DNA of 18,650 bases from Hyphococcus sp. (GTDB lineage: Bacteria > Pseudomonadota > Alphaproteobacteria > Caulobacterales > Parvularculaceae): the NCBI GenBank assembly GCA_021604585.1, contig BQJG01000064.1, positions 1 to 18,650 of the forward strand, read 5' to 3'. Shown in pieces: positions 1 through 8,418 of the stretch. Both the position numbers and the translations under genes were made by a program. The stretch's first letter is position 1; each line of letters opens with the position of its first letter. The notes below the pieces were generated by a model. That model had not been told where the DNA came from, did no database searches, and was given only the letters and a program-made list of their open reading frames with translations.

Positions 1-518
1 TGAGTGAATGGCCGGTTTTCGATGATGCGCTGAAGAACGACGGCGCCGCAGCGGAAATGAACTGGGTCATTGATCTGATCTCCGGCGTGCGTTCCGTGCG
101 TCAGGAAATGAATGTGCCGGTGGCGGCGAAAACTCCGCTGATCTTTGTCGGCGGCTCGGCGGAAGATCAGGCGAGGCTCGCGCGCCATGACGAGGTGTTG
201 AAGCGCCTTGCGCGCCTGTCGGACATCAAAAACGCCGACGCGGCGCCGAAGGGCGCAGTGCAGATCGTCAATGGCGGTGCGGTTGCAGCGTTGCCCGTGG
301 CGGACTTTATCGACATTGCTGCGGAGAGGGCGCGCCTTACTAAGGAAAAAGACAAGGCGGAAAAAGAAATCGCCAACATCGACAAGAAGCTCGCCAACAA
401 GAACTTCGTCGACAAGGCGCCGCCGGCAGTGGTTGAGGAACAACATACCCGGCGCGCCAATTTCGAAGCGGAGCTGGTGACGCTTGATGCTGCGCTGGCG
501 CGGTTGAAGGACTTATAG
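1..518 (+). CDS. valS: Valyl-tRNA synthetase, C-terminal part (5' end outside window)
   Basis: The reading frame is open from the left edge (first full codon at position 3) and ends with TAG at 516-518, so only about the last 171 residues are present. The fragment starts in the anticodon-binding region (NWVIDLISGVRSVRQEMNV, typical of class Ia Val/Ile/Leu enzymes). It ends in the lysine- and glutamate-rich coiled-coil tRNA-binding arm characteristic of ValRS (roughly the last 70 residues, with the conserved KLANKNFVDKAP stretch). The family charges tRNA-Val with valine in the cytoplasm and is essential. The methionine at position 57 is internal and is not a start. The gene converges on the TPR-methyltransferase gene, and a palindromic repeat lies between them and may serve as terminator for both. 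Confidence 0.95.
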   Translation, partial: SEWPVFDDALKNDGAAAEMNWVIDLISGVRSVRQEMNVPVAAKTPLIFVGGSAEDQARLARHDEVLKRLARLSDIKNADAAPKGAVQIVNGGAVAALPVADFIDIAAERARLTKEKDKAEKEIANIDKKLANKNFVDKAPPAVVEEQHTRRANFEAELVTLDAALARLKDL

Positions 519-527
519 CCAAATACT

Positions 528-611
528 CCGCTCATCCCCGCGAAAGCGGGGATCCAGAATTACAGAGTTGCACTTAAAGTCATGGATCCCCGCTTTCGCG
601 GGGATGAGCGG
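528..611. repeat. Nested palindromic repeat between convergent genes (REP/MITE-like, possible bidirectional terminator)
   Basis: Two 29-nt arms (528-556 and 583-611) are perfect reverse complements of each other, separated by 26 nt. Each arm is itself a hairpin with the stem CCCCGC, the loop GAAA and the complementary GCGGGG, flanked by TCAT/ATGA and ATCCA/TGGAT. The whole can therefore fold either as one long stem or as two GNRA-capped hairpins. This CCCCGCTTTCGCGGGG core is a familiar dispersed intergenic repeat in proteobacterial genomes, which is general knowledge and not tested here. Its position in the 104-nt gap between two convergent genes suits a bidirectional terminator, but there is no clear U-tract. 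Confidence 0.9.
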
Positions 612-622
612 GATTAGACGTT

Positions 623-1609
623 TCAATTCAGCTTGGAAACGAGCGCGGCTTGGTCCTGATGAGCGTCATGCGGCACGCCTTCTGCTCGCTCAAGAGGCTT
701 CAGCGCTACAACCAGCAGTCCTTGCACATCAACGCCGCGATCCTGCCTGAGCACCGCTTGTTCAATCGATGCGATTTCAAGATCGGCGGCTTTCAGTGCG
801 GTAGCGACATAGTCGGCGGAATGGGCAAAACGCAGGGTATCGCGCAATTCAATGTCGCCAGCCTCGGCGCGTTCTAGGGAAAAGGCGAACAGGGCGCCGG
901 GCGCCAGTTTCGCCGACGCCGCGACGAAGACGCGCATTAAGTCGCCCAAATAGATGAACACATCGGCGGCAAGCATCAGGTCGTATTGGTGTTCGGCGGC
1001 GCTCAGAAAACTCAACACGTCAGCGCAAGTCAGATCATTGTAGACGCCCTTGGCGCGGGCTTCGTCGATCATCGCGCCGGCGAGGTCGACGCCCTCAAGC
1101 CAGCCGGCGTTTGCCGCAAACGCTTCACCCGCAAGCCCGGTGCCACAGCCAAGATCGAGCACGCGGGCAAAATGCGGTGGCTCAACAACATTTAACGCCG
1201 TCACCATCGCCGCGAGCTGTTGCGGCGTGGCATAACCCAATCGCTCGACCAGCGATTTGTCAAAACTCTTGGCGTAGGAATTAAACAGCCCTTGCACATA
1301 GGCCAGCGGCGCGGCGTCGATCTCGACACTGGCGTCGAGACGGGAGAGTTCGAGGCTGGCGCCAAGCGCGTCGTCGCCATCGAGGTGCAGCGCTTCGCGA
1401 AACGCCTGCGCGGCGCCTTGCGGGTCATGGGCGTCGCGGCGCGCGCGACCTAGCGCGGCCCAGGCGTCCGGCCAGTGCGGCGCAAGCTCAAGAGCCTGTT
1501 CAAAAAGATCGGCGGCGGCGATGTGATCGCCTTCGCGGGCCAGGGATAGCCCGTACTGATACCGGCGGTCGGCGATAAGGTCGCCCGATGACCGCATGAC
1601 GCGACGCAT
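623..1609 (-). CDS. TPR-containing class I SAM-dependent methyltransferase
   Basis: The product has 328 residues. Residues about 15-80 form tetratricopeptide-type helices (an AAADLFEQALELAPHWPDAW-type repeat followed by a second unit). A linker with SYAKSFDKSL (111-120) is typical of the TPR-methyltransferase family. The SAM-binding motif I, VLDLGCGTGLAGEAF, lies at about 150-164, an acidic motif II follows at EGVDLAG, and LMLAADVFIYLG (about 201-212) is the motif IV region. It is probably cytoplasmic, and the substrate cannot be read from sequence. The TPR part suggests a protein or large-molecule target. The ATG at 1609 has a good Shine-Dalgarno (GGAG, 5 nt upstream). It lies 81 nt downstream of purF on the same strand and may be read through from that operon. 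Confidence 0.85.
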   Translation of the reverse strand: MRRVMRSSGDLIADRRYQYGLSLAREGDHIAAADLFEQALELAPHWPDAWAALGRARRDAHDPQGAAQAFREALHLDGDDALGASLELSRLDASVEIDAAPLAYVQGLFNSYAKSFDKSLVERLGYATPQQLAAMVTALNVVEPPHFARVLDLGCGTGLAGEAFAANAGWLEGVDLAGAMIDEARAKGVYNDLTCADVLSFLSAAEHQYDLMLAADVFIYLGDLMRVFVAASAKLAPGALFAFSLERAEAGDIELRDTLRFAHSADYVATALKAADLEIASIEQAVLRQDRGVDVQGLLVVALKPLERAEGVPHDAHQDQAALVSKLN

Positions 1610-1690
1610 AAAAACTCCGGAAGCAACCCGAACAACAACCCAGCGGCGGATTTGATCCAGCGCCGAATAAAAAGCAAGCGGTTTTGTTGG

Positions 1691-3250
1691 TTAACTCGTC
1701 TCGGCGAGGAAGGAGAGCTGCGTCACCATAGCATTGCGCGCTTCTGCGTCGCGGTCGGTCAGTTTTGTAGGATAATCGCCAGTGAAACAATGGTCGGTAA
1801 AGGCCGGGGCGTCGTCATCGCGTTTGCCCTTGCGGAAGGCTTTGTAAAGACCGTCCAGCGACAGGAAGGCGAGGCTGTCAACGCCGATCATGACCCGCAT
1901 TTCTTCGACGGTGCGGCCGACCGAAATCAGTTCTTCATAGGAGGGCGTGTTGATGCCGTAAAAATCCGGGTGGATGATCGGCGGACAGGCGATGCGCATA
2001 TGCACTTCCTTGGCGCCCGCATAACGCAGCATCTGCGCGATTTTGCGCGAGGTCGTGCCGCGCACAACAGAGTCGTCAATAAGAACAACGCGCTTGCCTT
2101 CGATCAGGGGCCGGTTGGGCGAATGTTTACGCGCCACGCCCGCCTCGCGGATTTTCTGTTCCGGTTCAATAAAGGTGCGGCCAATGTGATGGCTGCGGAT
2201 CAGCGCCATCTCGTAGGGAAGTCCGGTTTTCTGCGCATAGCCGATGGCCGCGGGCACTCCGGAGTCCGGGATCGGCGAGACCATGTCGGCGTCGCATGGC
2301 GCTTCCTTGGCGAGGCGTTCGCCGAGGCGTTTGCGCAATTCATAAACGCTTTGTCCATCGACGACCGAGTTTGGTTTTGCAAAATAGATCAGTTCAAAAA
2401 TGCACGGGCGCGCCTGGGCCTTGTTCGGGAACACCTCGCGGCTTTCGATTGATCCGTCAGCCTTGCAGATCACGACTTCGCCGGGTTTGATGTCGCGCAC
2501 GAATTTGGCGCCGATAATGTCGAGCGCGCAGGTTTCCGACGCAAGGATCGGCGCGCCTTTAAGATCGCCGAGCACCAGCGGGCGAATGCCGACCGGATCG
2601 CGCGCGCCGATCAACCCTTCCGGCGTCAGCACGGTCAGCGCATAGGCGCCTTCGATCTGTTTTAAGGACTCGATCAGCTTGTCGACAACGGAGAGATATT
2701 GCGAGCGTGCGGTCAGTTGCAGGAAGATTTCTGAATCTGACGTCGATTGGAATATGCAACCGCGCCGGACAAGATCGGCGCGCAATGTTTTGGAATTGGT
2801 GAGGTTGCCATTATGGGCGATGGCGATGCCCGTCTGATCAAGATCGGCGTAAAGCGGCTGAACGTTGCGCAACACCGTGTCGCCTTGGGTAGAGTATCGC
2901 GTATGTCCAATCGCCGCTTCGCCGCCAAGCTTGTGCAGTGTTTCGGCGGAGGAAAAATTGTCGGAGACGAGACCGAGAAAGCGCTCATTGTGAAAATGCT
3001 GGCCGTCATAGCTGGCGATGCCGGCGGCTTCCTGTCCGCGATGTTGGAGGGCGTGAAGGCCGAGCGCGGTGAGTGCAGCGGCGTCTTTGGTGCCGATAAC
3101 GCCGAATACGCCGCATTCCTCAATTAGTTTTGGTTTTCCGACTAATACCTCTAGCTCAGCCTGGCGCGCTTTATAGGGCGGGCCAAGGTGTTTGAGAATG
3201 GCGGCGGCGCGTTCGGGCGTGGTCACGGCAACGTCGCCATTCGAGCTCAT
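1691..3250 (-). CDS. purF: Amidophosphoribosyltransferase (glutamine PRPP amidotransferase)
   Basis: PurF catalyses the first committed step of de novo purine synthesis, turning PRPP and glutamine into 5-phosphoribosylamine. The 519-residue product has the N-terminal nucleophile glutamine amidotransferase domain starting at Cys46 (ECGVFGVIG), with HALQHRGQEAAGI, GHTRYSTQG and AHNGNL downstream. The C-terminal phosphoribosyltransferase domain has the PRPP loop VVLIDDSVVRGTTS at 388-401. Cys46 must be freed by removal of the first 45 residues, which is a fairly long propeptide. The start overlaps the cvpA stop in an ATGA (3247-3250) and has AGGA just upstream, so translational coupling is likely. 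The cvpA-purF pairing is conserved widely in proteobacteria. Confidence 0.96.
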   Translation of the reverse strand: MSSNGDVAVTTPERAAAILKHLGPPYKARQAELEVLVGKPKLIEECGVFGVIGTKDAAALTALGLHALQHRGQEAAGIASYDGQHFHNERFLGLVSDNFSSAETLHKLGGEAAIGHTRYSTQGDTVLRNVQPLYADLDQTGIAIAHNGNLTNSKTLRADLVRRGCIFQSTSDSEIFLQLTARSQYLSVVDKLIESLKQIEGAYALTVLTPEGLIGARDPVGIRPLVLGDLKGAPILASETCALDIIGAKFVRDIKPGEVVICKADGSIESREVFPNKAQARPCIFELIYFAKPNSVVDGQSVYELRKRLGERLAKEAPCDADMVSPIPDSGVPAAIGYAQKTGLPYEMALIRSHHIGRTFIEPEQKIREAGVARKHSPNRPLIEGKRVVLIDDSVVRGTTSRKIAQMLRYAGAKEVHMRIACPPIIHPDFYGINTPSYEELISVGRTVEEMRVMIGVDSLAFLSLDGLYKAFRKGKRDDDAPAFTDHCFTGDYPTKLTDRDAEARNAMVTQLSFLAETS

Positions 3251-3936
3251 TGATTGTCGTCCTGATTGAGAATGTCGGCAATGGGATCGTCGTCTTCGTC
3301 ACCATCGTCATCTTGCACAGCGCCTTCGTCTGGCTGGCTTTCCGTAATGGCCGGGTCAGTCGTTGTTACTGTCGTGACAATCTCGTTGAGATTGCTGCGG
3401 TCGCTGCGCTCATAGCCGCTGATCGAGGCGTCGACATCGTCTTCAACGGGTTTTACCGGCGCATCGAGATCGGCGGTTTCCGGCGTAAAGCTTTCAAACC
3501 AGTGCGCCATGCCGGCGGCGACTGGCTGGGTGATGGCGGAGCGCACGGAGTCCGGTTGCTTTGCTTCATCGAGATAATAGGAATAGCCGAGATAGCCGAG
3601 ACCGATCAGCACCAGTCCGCGAAAGAAACCAAAGGCGCCGCCAGCAGCGCGGTCGATCATTGCGGAGCGACCGGAAAGGGTGACGCGCTTGAGCGCGAGG
3701 TGAAAACCGATATGCGCGGCAATGAAGAAAATGGCGATGAGGATGACGGCGATGATCGCAGCGCCGAAAAAGCTGCCTGACTGGCCGGTGACAGAGAGAA
3801 TGGGTTCGATCAGCAACAACGTGACTCCGCCGGCGATCGCCAGCGCCAAAAGGGTCGAGAGTTCGCGCAAACCGCCACGCAACACGGCGAACGCGGTCGA
3901 AACGCCAACGACCACGAGAAACAGGAGATCAAACAT
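3247..3936 (-). CDS. cvpA: CvpA family inner-membrane protein
   Basis: The 229-residue protein starts with MFDLLFLVVVGVSTAFAVLR and has about four hydrophobic segments within residues 1-120 (near 1-20, 27-50, 56-80 and 97-120). It carries the family signature RGLVLIGLGYL and a charged loop before RSAMIDRAAGGAFGFFRG. The last 70 or so residues are hydrophilic and end in an acidic tail (DDDGDEDDDP), probably cytoplasmic. CvpA was named for colicin V production in E. coli and has since been linked to envelope stress tolerance. Its molecular activity is not settled. It overlaps purF by 4 nt and follows radA by 100 nt, so it is most likely in an operon with both. Confidence 0.92.
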   Translation of the reverse strand: MFDLLFLVVVGVSTAFAVLRGGLRELSTLLALAIAGGVTLLLIEPILSVTGQSGSFFGAAIIAVILIAIFFIAAHIGFHLALKRVTLSGRSAMIDRAAGGAFGFFRGLVLIGLGYLGYSYYLDEAKQPDSVRSAITQPVAAGMAHWFESFTPETADLDAPVKPVEDDVDASISGYERSDRSNLNEIVTTVTTTDPAITESQPDEGAVQDDDGDEDDDPIADILNQDDNQ

Positions 3937-4036
3937 TACAGAACCCGCCTATCATCGACGGCCATTATCGGCCGAGTCGCACTTTTCCCCGCGCTTTTCC
4001 ATAGCGGTGCGGGCGGGAATTCTCAACCGGCAAAGA

Positions 4037-5407
4037 TCAAGGATTTCGCGCCCATTTGACGAGATCGGCGAGGGTTTCCGCTTCGCTCACCCGCAATGTC
4101 CCGCTTTGGGCCCCGGTCGGGGCAAGGGCGCCGGAAAAGCCGAGCTTCTTGGCTTCTTTGAGGCGCGCTTCGGTCTGGTTCACGGGGCGCACGGCGCCGG
4201 ATAAAGCGACCTCGCCGAACACCACCCTGTCGCGCGGCAAGGGCGAATCGAAGAGGGACGAACACAGCGCCGCCGCCGCCGCGAGATCGGCTGCGGGTTC
4301 GGCGATCCGCAATCCGCCCGCCACATTCAGAAATACGTCATTGCGTCCGAAATCGAGACCGGCGCGGGCATCGAGCACAGCAAGCAGCATGGACAGGCGG
4401 GCCCCATCCCAGCCGACCACGGCGCGGCGCGGCGAGGCAAGAGAAGAGGGCGAGACCAGCGCCTGGATTTCAACCAGCACCGGCCGGGTGCCCTCTATAC
4501 CGGCGAAGACGGCTGCGCCCGACACCGCCGCGTCGCCGCCGGTCAGGAACAGCTCGGATGGATTGGCGACTTCGCGCAAGCCATCGGTAGACATTTCAAA
4601 GACGCCGATTTCATGCGCTGCGCCGAAACGGTTTTTCACTGCGCGCAGAATGCGGAAGTCGCGGCCCTGTTCGCTTTCAAAATAGAGCACCGCATCGACC
4701 ATGTGTTCGACGACGCGCGGACCGGCGATTTGTCCGTCCTTGGTGACATGCCCGACCAGCAAGACAATACAGCCGGAAGATTTGGCGAACCGCACCAGTT
4801 CCTGCGCGCAGGCGCGCACTTGCGTCACCGTGCCGGGCGCGGCGGGCAGCGTGTCGGACCACAGCGTTTGAATAGAATCGATGATCACCGCGTCGGGGCG
4901 TTCGGCTTTGAGCGTCGCAAGGATGTCGCGCAACGATGTGGCTGAGGCGAGATGCACAGAAGTCTTTTCAACGCCAAGGCGTTTTGCGCGAAGACGGATC
5001 TGCGCCGTGGCTTCCTCGCCGGAAATATAGGCGATGTTTGCGCCGGTTTTGGCGAGACCCGAAGCGACCTGCAACAGCAAGGTCGACTTGCCGACGCCGG
5101 GATCGCCGCCGATTAAAAGCGCTGAGCCGGGGACCAGCCCGCCGCCACAGGCGCGGTCGAATTCATTGTTGCCAGTGAGGAGTCGCGGCGCCTCCTCGGT
5201 GGAACCCGAAAGCGCGGTGAATTCGATTTTTTTGCCTTTGGTCTTGACGGAACCGCCAGCCGCGCCTGCGAGTGATCCCGGCGGGCCCGCTTCGGAAGCT
5301 TCCTGCTGGATCGTGTTCCACTCGCCGCACGCCTCGCAGCGCCCGGCCCATTTTCCATAGACCGCGCCGCAAGACTGGCAGACAAATGTGTCAGAGTGTC
5401 GGGCCAT
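4037..5407 (-). CDS. radA: DNA repair protein RadA
   Basis: RadA (Sms) is a RecA-like hexameric motor that promotes branch migration during recombination repair. The 456-residue product has all family parts. There is an N-terminal C4 zinc finger (Cys10, Cys13, Cys24, Cys27), a Walker A GGDPGVGKST at 100-109, a Walker B-like AVIIDSIQ at about 173-180, and the RadA-specific KNRFG motif at 258-262. The C-terminus is a Lon-protease-like domain of about 150 residues. Length is normal for the family. The ATG at 5407 is supported by the conserved N-terminus although no clear Shine-Dalgarno precedes it. It heads the minus-strand radA-cvpA-purF block and is divergent from the pseudokinase gene. Confidence 0.97.
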   Translation of the reverse strand: MARHSDTFVCQSCGAVYGKWAGRCEACGEWNTIQQEASEAGPPGSLAGAAGGSVKTKGKKIEFTALSGSTEEAPRLLTGNNEFDRACGGGLVPGSALLIGGDPGVGKSTLLLQVASGLAKTGANIAYISGEEATAQIRLRAKRLGVEKTSVHLASATSLRDILATLKAERPDAVIIDSIQTLWSDTLPAAPGTVTQVRACAQELVRFAKSSGCIVLLVGHVTKDGQIAGPRVVEHMVDAVLYFESEQGRDFRILRAVKNRFGAAHEIGVFEMSTDGLREVANPSELFLTGGDAAVSGAAVFAGIEGTRPVLVEIQALVSPSSLASPRRAVVGWDGARLSMLLAVLDARAGLDFGRNDVFLNVAGGLRIAEPAADLAAAAALCSSLFDSPLPRDRVVFGEVALSGAVRPVNQTEARLKEAKKLGFSGALAPTGAQSGTLRVSEAETLADLVKWARNP

Positions 5408-5638
5408 GTTTGGTTAATGGATCACTATCGAGCGGAATACAATCGCCGCAAACGCAGATTATTCCTTGCCCGCCGCGAACATGATCAGCGCTTTGCTAGG
5501 GGCGATTGTTAAAATTTACAGATAATTTTCATCCTTTCAGAGCGGATAACAGCTAATTTTGGGCGGCCTGACATTCGTCAGGCGCTGTGACTGACGAATC
5601 AAAGACGAGGAGCAAGGGGGAAGAGCTAGGAGCAGTTT
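5408..5638. promoter_or_regulatory. Divergent intergenic region between radA and the hybrid pseudokinase
   Basis: This 231-nt gap must hold the promoters for both flanking genes. It is visibly more AT-rich than its surroundings around 5505-5560. A 9-bp inverted repeat, ACAATCGCC (5439-5447) and GGCGATTGT (5501-5509), brackets the centre and could be two half-sites for a regulator or chance. I see no convincing -35/-10 pair and no alphaproteobacterial SOS box (paired GTTC) in front of radA. Confidence 0.5.
5566..5599 (+). promoter_or_regulatory. Two mutually exclusive hairpins or an operator in the leader of the pseudokinase gene
   Basis: GCCTGAC (5566-5572), the loop ATTC, then GTCAGGC (5577-5583) form a perfect 7-bp hairpin. 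The right half of the same hairpin, ATTCGTCAG (5573-5581), is also perfectly complementary to CTGACGAAT (5591-5599), giving a competing 9-bp stem. The pair lies about 40-70 nt upstream of the GTG start at 5639. There is no U-tract, so it is not a classical terminator. It could be a protein-binding palindrome (TGAC-N4-GTCA) or an RNA switch. Confidence 0.4.
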
Positions 5639-6910
5639 GTGACGATCATCGGCGTCATTTTTGCTGTTTTTTTATTTGCTGCCGGAGGTGCGGCTGGCTG
5701 GGGGTTGAGCCGCCATCATTACAGACAAAACCTTTCATCGCGCGTGGCGGCGAATAACGCTTTTATCTCAGCCTCCGCAAAGCAGTTGCGCACGCCCTTG
5801 AACCAGATTGTCGGCGCCTTGCAGTTGCTCGATTTTCAAAAAGAAGGCCTCAGCAACAAACAGCAGGAACTGCTCGGCGTCCTGAATGAAGGTTCTTACA
5901 ATCTTCGCGGCGCGCTGATGGATATTCTCGACATTCTCGACCTTCAGACGAACCGGCTGAAAATCGAACCGTCAAAGGCCAGTTTCAAAGGAGCGCTGAA
6001 AACGCTTGAACGCCGTTTCGCCAAGCGTGCGCGCAAAAAAAACCTCGCCTTGACGTTCGATACGCGAAAGCTGTCTCACTGGCATTTTGAAATGGACCAG
6101 ATGCGCTATGTGCAATGCGTCTCTACGATCATTGCGCAATGCCTCAAACAAACAGAAACGGGCGGCGTCAGAGTCTCCTTCGATTTTTCCGCCGACAGCG
6201 ATCAAAAACACGGAAAGCTTGTTGCAATCATCAAGGACACAAGCGCCGGGATGGATCAGTACATGACTGAATCCTATTTTGAACCCGACAAATACGATCT
6301 CAATGCGGAGATGATGGATACGGACGGCCGCCGCCTGGCGCTGATGCTGTCGCGAATGCTGATTCTGGAAATGGGTGGGAGCCTGATTGTGAAAAGCGCT
6401 TTCGGCAGCGGTGTTGTTTTTGAAATCAGCATGCCGGTCGTCATGGCGCCGGCGCCTGAGCACGAGGTTGAACTGTCTGATGCTAGGCCAGTCGAGCGGG
6501 TGCGCCCGCGCCTTGCGAACAAATCAATCCTGGTGGTGGACGACGACCCGATCAATCTGTTGATCATGAAAGACCTGCTGATGCAGGGGCAGGCTGGCGA
6601 AGTCGTCACAGTGTCGAATGGCCTTGACGCGGTGAAGCACATTTCCAAAATGAAGTGCGATCTTGTGTTTATGGATATTGAGATGCCGGTTCTCGACGGC
6701 TTGACGGCGTCACGGGAGATCCGTAATTGCGGCCGCCCCTTCGCGAATGTGCCGATTGTGGCGATGACGACTTCCGTGCGGCCGGAAGATATAGCAAGTT
6801 ATAAACAGGCCGGCATGAACGCCGTGCTGCCCAAGCCTGTCATCATCGATAATTTGTTTGAGACGGTGGAACGGCTACTTGCGAAGAAATCCCATAGCAG
6901 GGCCGCGTGA
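5639..6910 (+). CDS. Hybrid histidine kinase homologue with degenerate kinase core and intact receiver domain
   Basis: The 423-residue protein has one N-terminal membrane helix (residues about 2-23), a DHp/HATPase-like region (about 35-270) and a C-terminal receiver domain (about 294-415). The H-box reads SAKQLRTPLN at 46-55, with Lys48 where the phosphoacceptor His normally stands. In the N-box the key Asn is replaced by Gln167. The G1 box is DTSAGM (200-205) rather than DxGxG, and the G2 box is lost (DGRRLALML). The receiver keeps Asp301-303, phosphoacceptor Asp346 (FMDIEMPVLDG), Thr377 and Lys399. It therefore looks like a pseudokinase that can still be phosphorylated by another protein. 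The GTG start at 5639 is supported by AGGAG at 5628-5632. Its stop overlaps a possible GTG start of the next gene. Confidence 0.85.
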   Translation: MTIIGVIFAVFLFAAGGAAGWGLSRHHYRQNLSSRVAANNAFISASAKQLRTPLNQIVGALQLLDFQKEGLSNKQQELLGVLNEGSYNLRGALMDILDILDLQTNRLKIEPSKASFKGALKTLERRFAKRARKKNLALTFDTRKLSHWHFEMDQMRYVQCVSTIIAQCLKQTETGGVRVSFDFSADSDQKHGKLVAIIKDTSAGMDQYMTESYFEPDKYDLNAEMMDTDGRRLALMLSRMLILEMGGSLIVKSAFGSGVVFEISMPVVMAPAPEHEVELSDARPVERVRPRLANKSILVVDDDPINLLIMKDLLMQGQAGEVVTVSNGLDAVKHISKMKCDLVFMDIEMPVLDGLTASREIRNCGRPFANVPIVAMTTSVRPEDIASYKQAGMNAVLPKPVIIDNLFETVERLLAKKSHSRAA

Positions 6911-7023
6911 GCAAAGCGACGGGCGCCTGCGTCAGCGGTGAGGCCATCAGCTTTCCTCACGCTGCGATTGAAGGTTTGTCTCCAAATAGAATGCGCTACA
7001 ATGCCGGCCCAATGGAGAAAGAC

Positions 7024-8412
7024 ATGGCCGGAAACGCCCTTAACAATTTCAATCCCTATCTTCACGGCCTGTATGCACCTGTGCGCGAAGAAGTCAGCGC
7101 TGACGACCTATCGGTTGTCGGCGAAATTCCGCGCGACCTTCATGGCGCCTATTTCCGCAACGGTCCCAATCCGGCGTCACCCCCAAAAGGCATGCATCAC
7201 TGGTTCGACGGCGACGGGATGATTCACGGCGTCTGGTTCGAGAACGGCAAAGCCCGTTATCGCAACCGCTATGTCGGCACACAGGATCTGCGCGCCAATG
7301 GCGCCGCTGACATGCCGGGGATTTTTGAACCGTCGAAAGACGCGCCCGGCCGCAAGGTTAATTACCGCGATACGGCCAACACTGATCTCGTCTATCACAA
7401 CGGCAAGCTGCTGGCGTTGTGGTATATTTCCGGCCAGCCCGTCGCCGTGGATGCACAAACACTGGAAACGATCCGCACCGAGACGTTCGGCGGCAAGCTG
7501 CCGCGTAATATCTCCGCGCATTCCAAGGTTGATCAGGTCACTGGCGAACTGGTGTTTTTCGATTATGCGCTATATGAGCCGAAAATGTGGACCGGTAATG
7601 TGTCGCGCGATGGCGTCCTGACGCAGTTTCAGGAGATCGATCTTCCCGGTCCGCGCCTGCCGCATGATATGGGGCTGACGGAAAACTACGTCATTCTGCA
7701 TGATTTGCCGGTAATCTTTTCTGAAGCTGCAATCCGCAACCGTATGTGGCAAATTCATGTGGCCGATCAGCCGACGCGATTCGGCGTTGTGCCGCGCAAA
7801 GGTGGCGCGCCGAAATGGTTCGAGTTCCCGACATGTTACATTTATCATGTGATCAACGCTTGGGAGGAAGGCGACGAAGTCGTCATGGCCGCCTGCAAGA
7901 TGGTTCCGAACGGGCTCAAACCTGATCCGAAATACGGGCCCTATGCCGCCATGGCCGATGTGCTGGCGCTGCGCGCGCAGCCTTTTCGCTGGCGCATGAA
8001 TATGAAAACCGGCGAGGGATGTGAAGAACAGATCGACGATGCGGTGTCTGAGTTTCCTGTGGTCAATACGGACATGACTGGACGCAAGACGAAATTTTCC
8101 TATCACGTCCTCTTCGATAATTGCATCGAGCAGCGGTTTACAGGATTGCTGAAATACGACCTCGAAACCGGCGCGTCAGAACGGCATGAGTTTCCGCAAG
8201 GCGTTTATGGTTCGGAGCCGGCCTTTGCGCCGCAGGAAGGCTCAGCTGCCGAGGATGACGGCTGGCTGGTGACGTTCACGGCTGACAAGTACGGCAATTC
8301 AGAAGCGCATGTGATCGATGCGAGAAATTTCGCGGCGCCGCCTGTGGCGCGGGTCAAGCTGCCGCAACGTGTGCCTGCAGGCTTTCATGGCGTGTGGGCG
8401 CAAGGCGCGTAA
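7024..8412 (+). CDS. Carotenoid oxygenase family protein (carotenoid or lignostilbene cleavage dioxygenase)
   Basis: Members of this family (RPE65, CCD, lignostilbene dioxygenase) cleave alkene double bonds with a non-haem iron held by four histidines. All four expected His contexts are present: SAHSKVDQVTGELVFF, LPHDMGLTENYVILHD, CYIYHVINAWEEGDEVV and, near the C-terminus, GFHGVWAQG. The N-terminal signature FRNGPNP...HWFDGDGMIHGV is clear. The exact substrate (carotenoid, apocarotenoid or stilbene) cannot be read off. I chose the ATG at 7024 (462 residues) because GGAG stands 6 nt upstream. The frame is open further to a GTG at 6907 that overlaps the previous stop by 4 nt, and an ATG at 7012 is also possible. 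It may be co-transcribed with the pseudokinase. Confidence 0.9.
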   Translation: MAGNALNNFNPYLHGLYAPVREEVSADDLSVVGEIPRDLHGAYFRNGPNPASPPKGMHHWFDGDGMIHGVWFENGKARYRNRYVGTQDLRANGAADMPGIFEPSKDAPGRKVNYRDTANTDLVYHNGKLLALWYISGQPVAVDAQTLETIRTETFGGKLPRNISAHSKVDQVTGELVFFDYALYEPKMWTGNVSRDGVLTQFQEIDLPGPRLPHDMGLTENYVILHDLPVIFSEAAIRNRMWQIHVADQPTRFGVVPRKGGAPKWFEFPTCYIYHVINAWEEGDEVVMAACKMVPNGLKPDPKYGPYAAMADVLALRAQPFRWRMNMKTGEGCEEQIDDAVSEFPVVNTDMTGRKTKFSYHVLFDNCIEQRFTGLLKYDLETGASERHEFPQGVYGSEPAFAPQEGSAAEDDGWLVTFTADKYGNSEAHVIDARNFAAPPVARVKLPQRVPAGFHGVWAQGA

Positions 8413-8418
8413 AGCAAC

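Noticed and set aside
568..750. Possible small protein beginning in the intergenic repeat (contains WIPAFAGM)
   Set aside because: This peptide is the usual conceptual translation of the CCCCGCTTTCGCGGGG repeat. It runs antisense into the methyltransferase gene and has no ribosome site.
1652..2452. Open frame of 266 codons on the plus strand
   Set aside because: It lies antisense across the purF coding region, whose motifs are unambiguous. Long antisense frames are expected in GC-rich coding DNA.
5539..5553. AGAGCGGATAACAGC resembling a lac operator half
   Set aside because: The match is short and one-sided, no LacI-type gene is nearby, and such a match can arise by chance.
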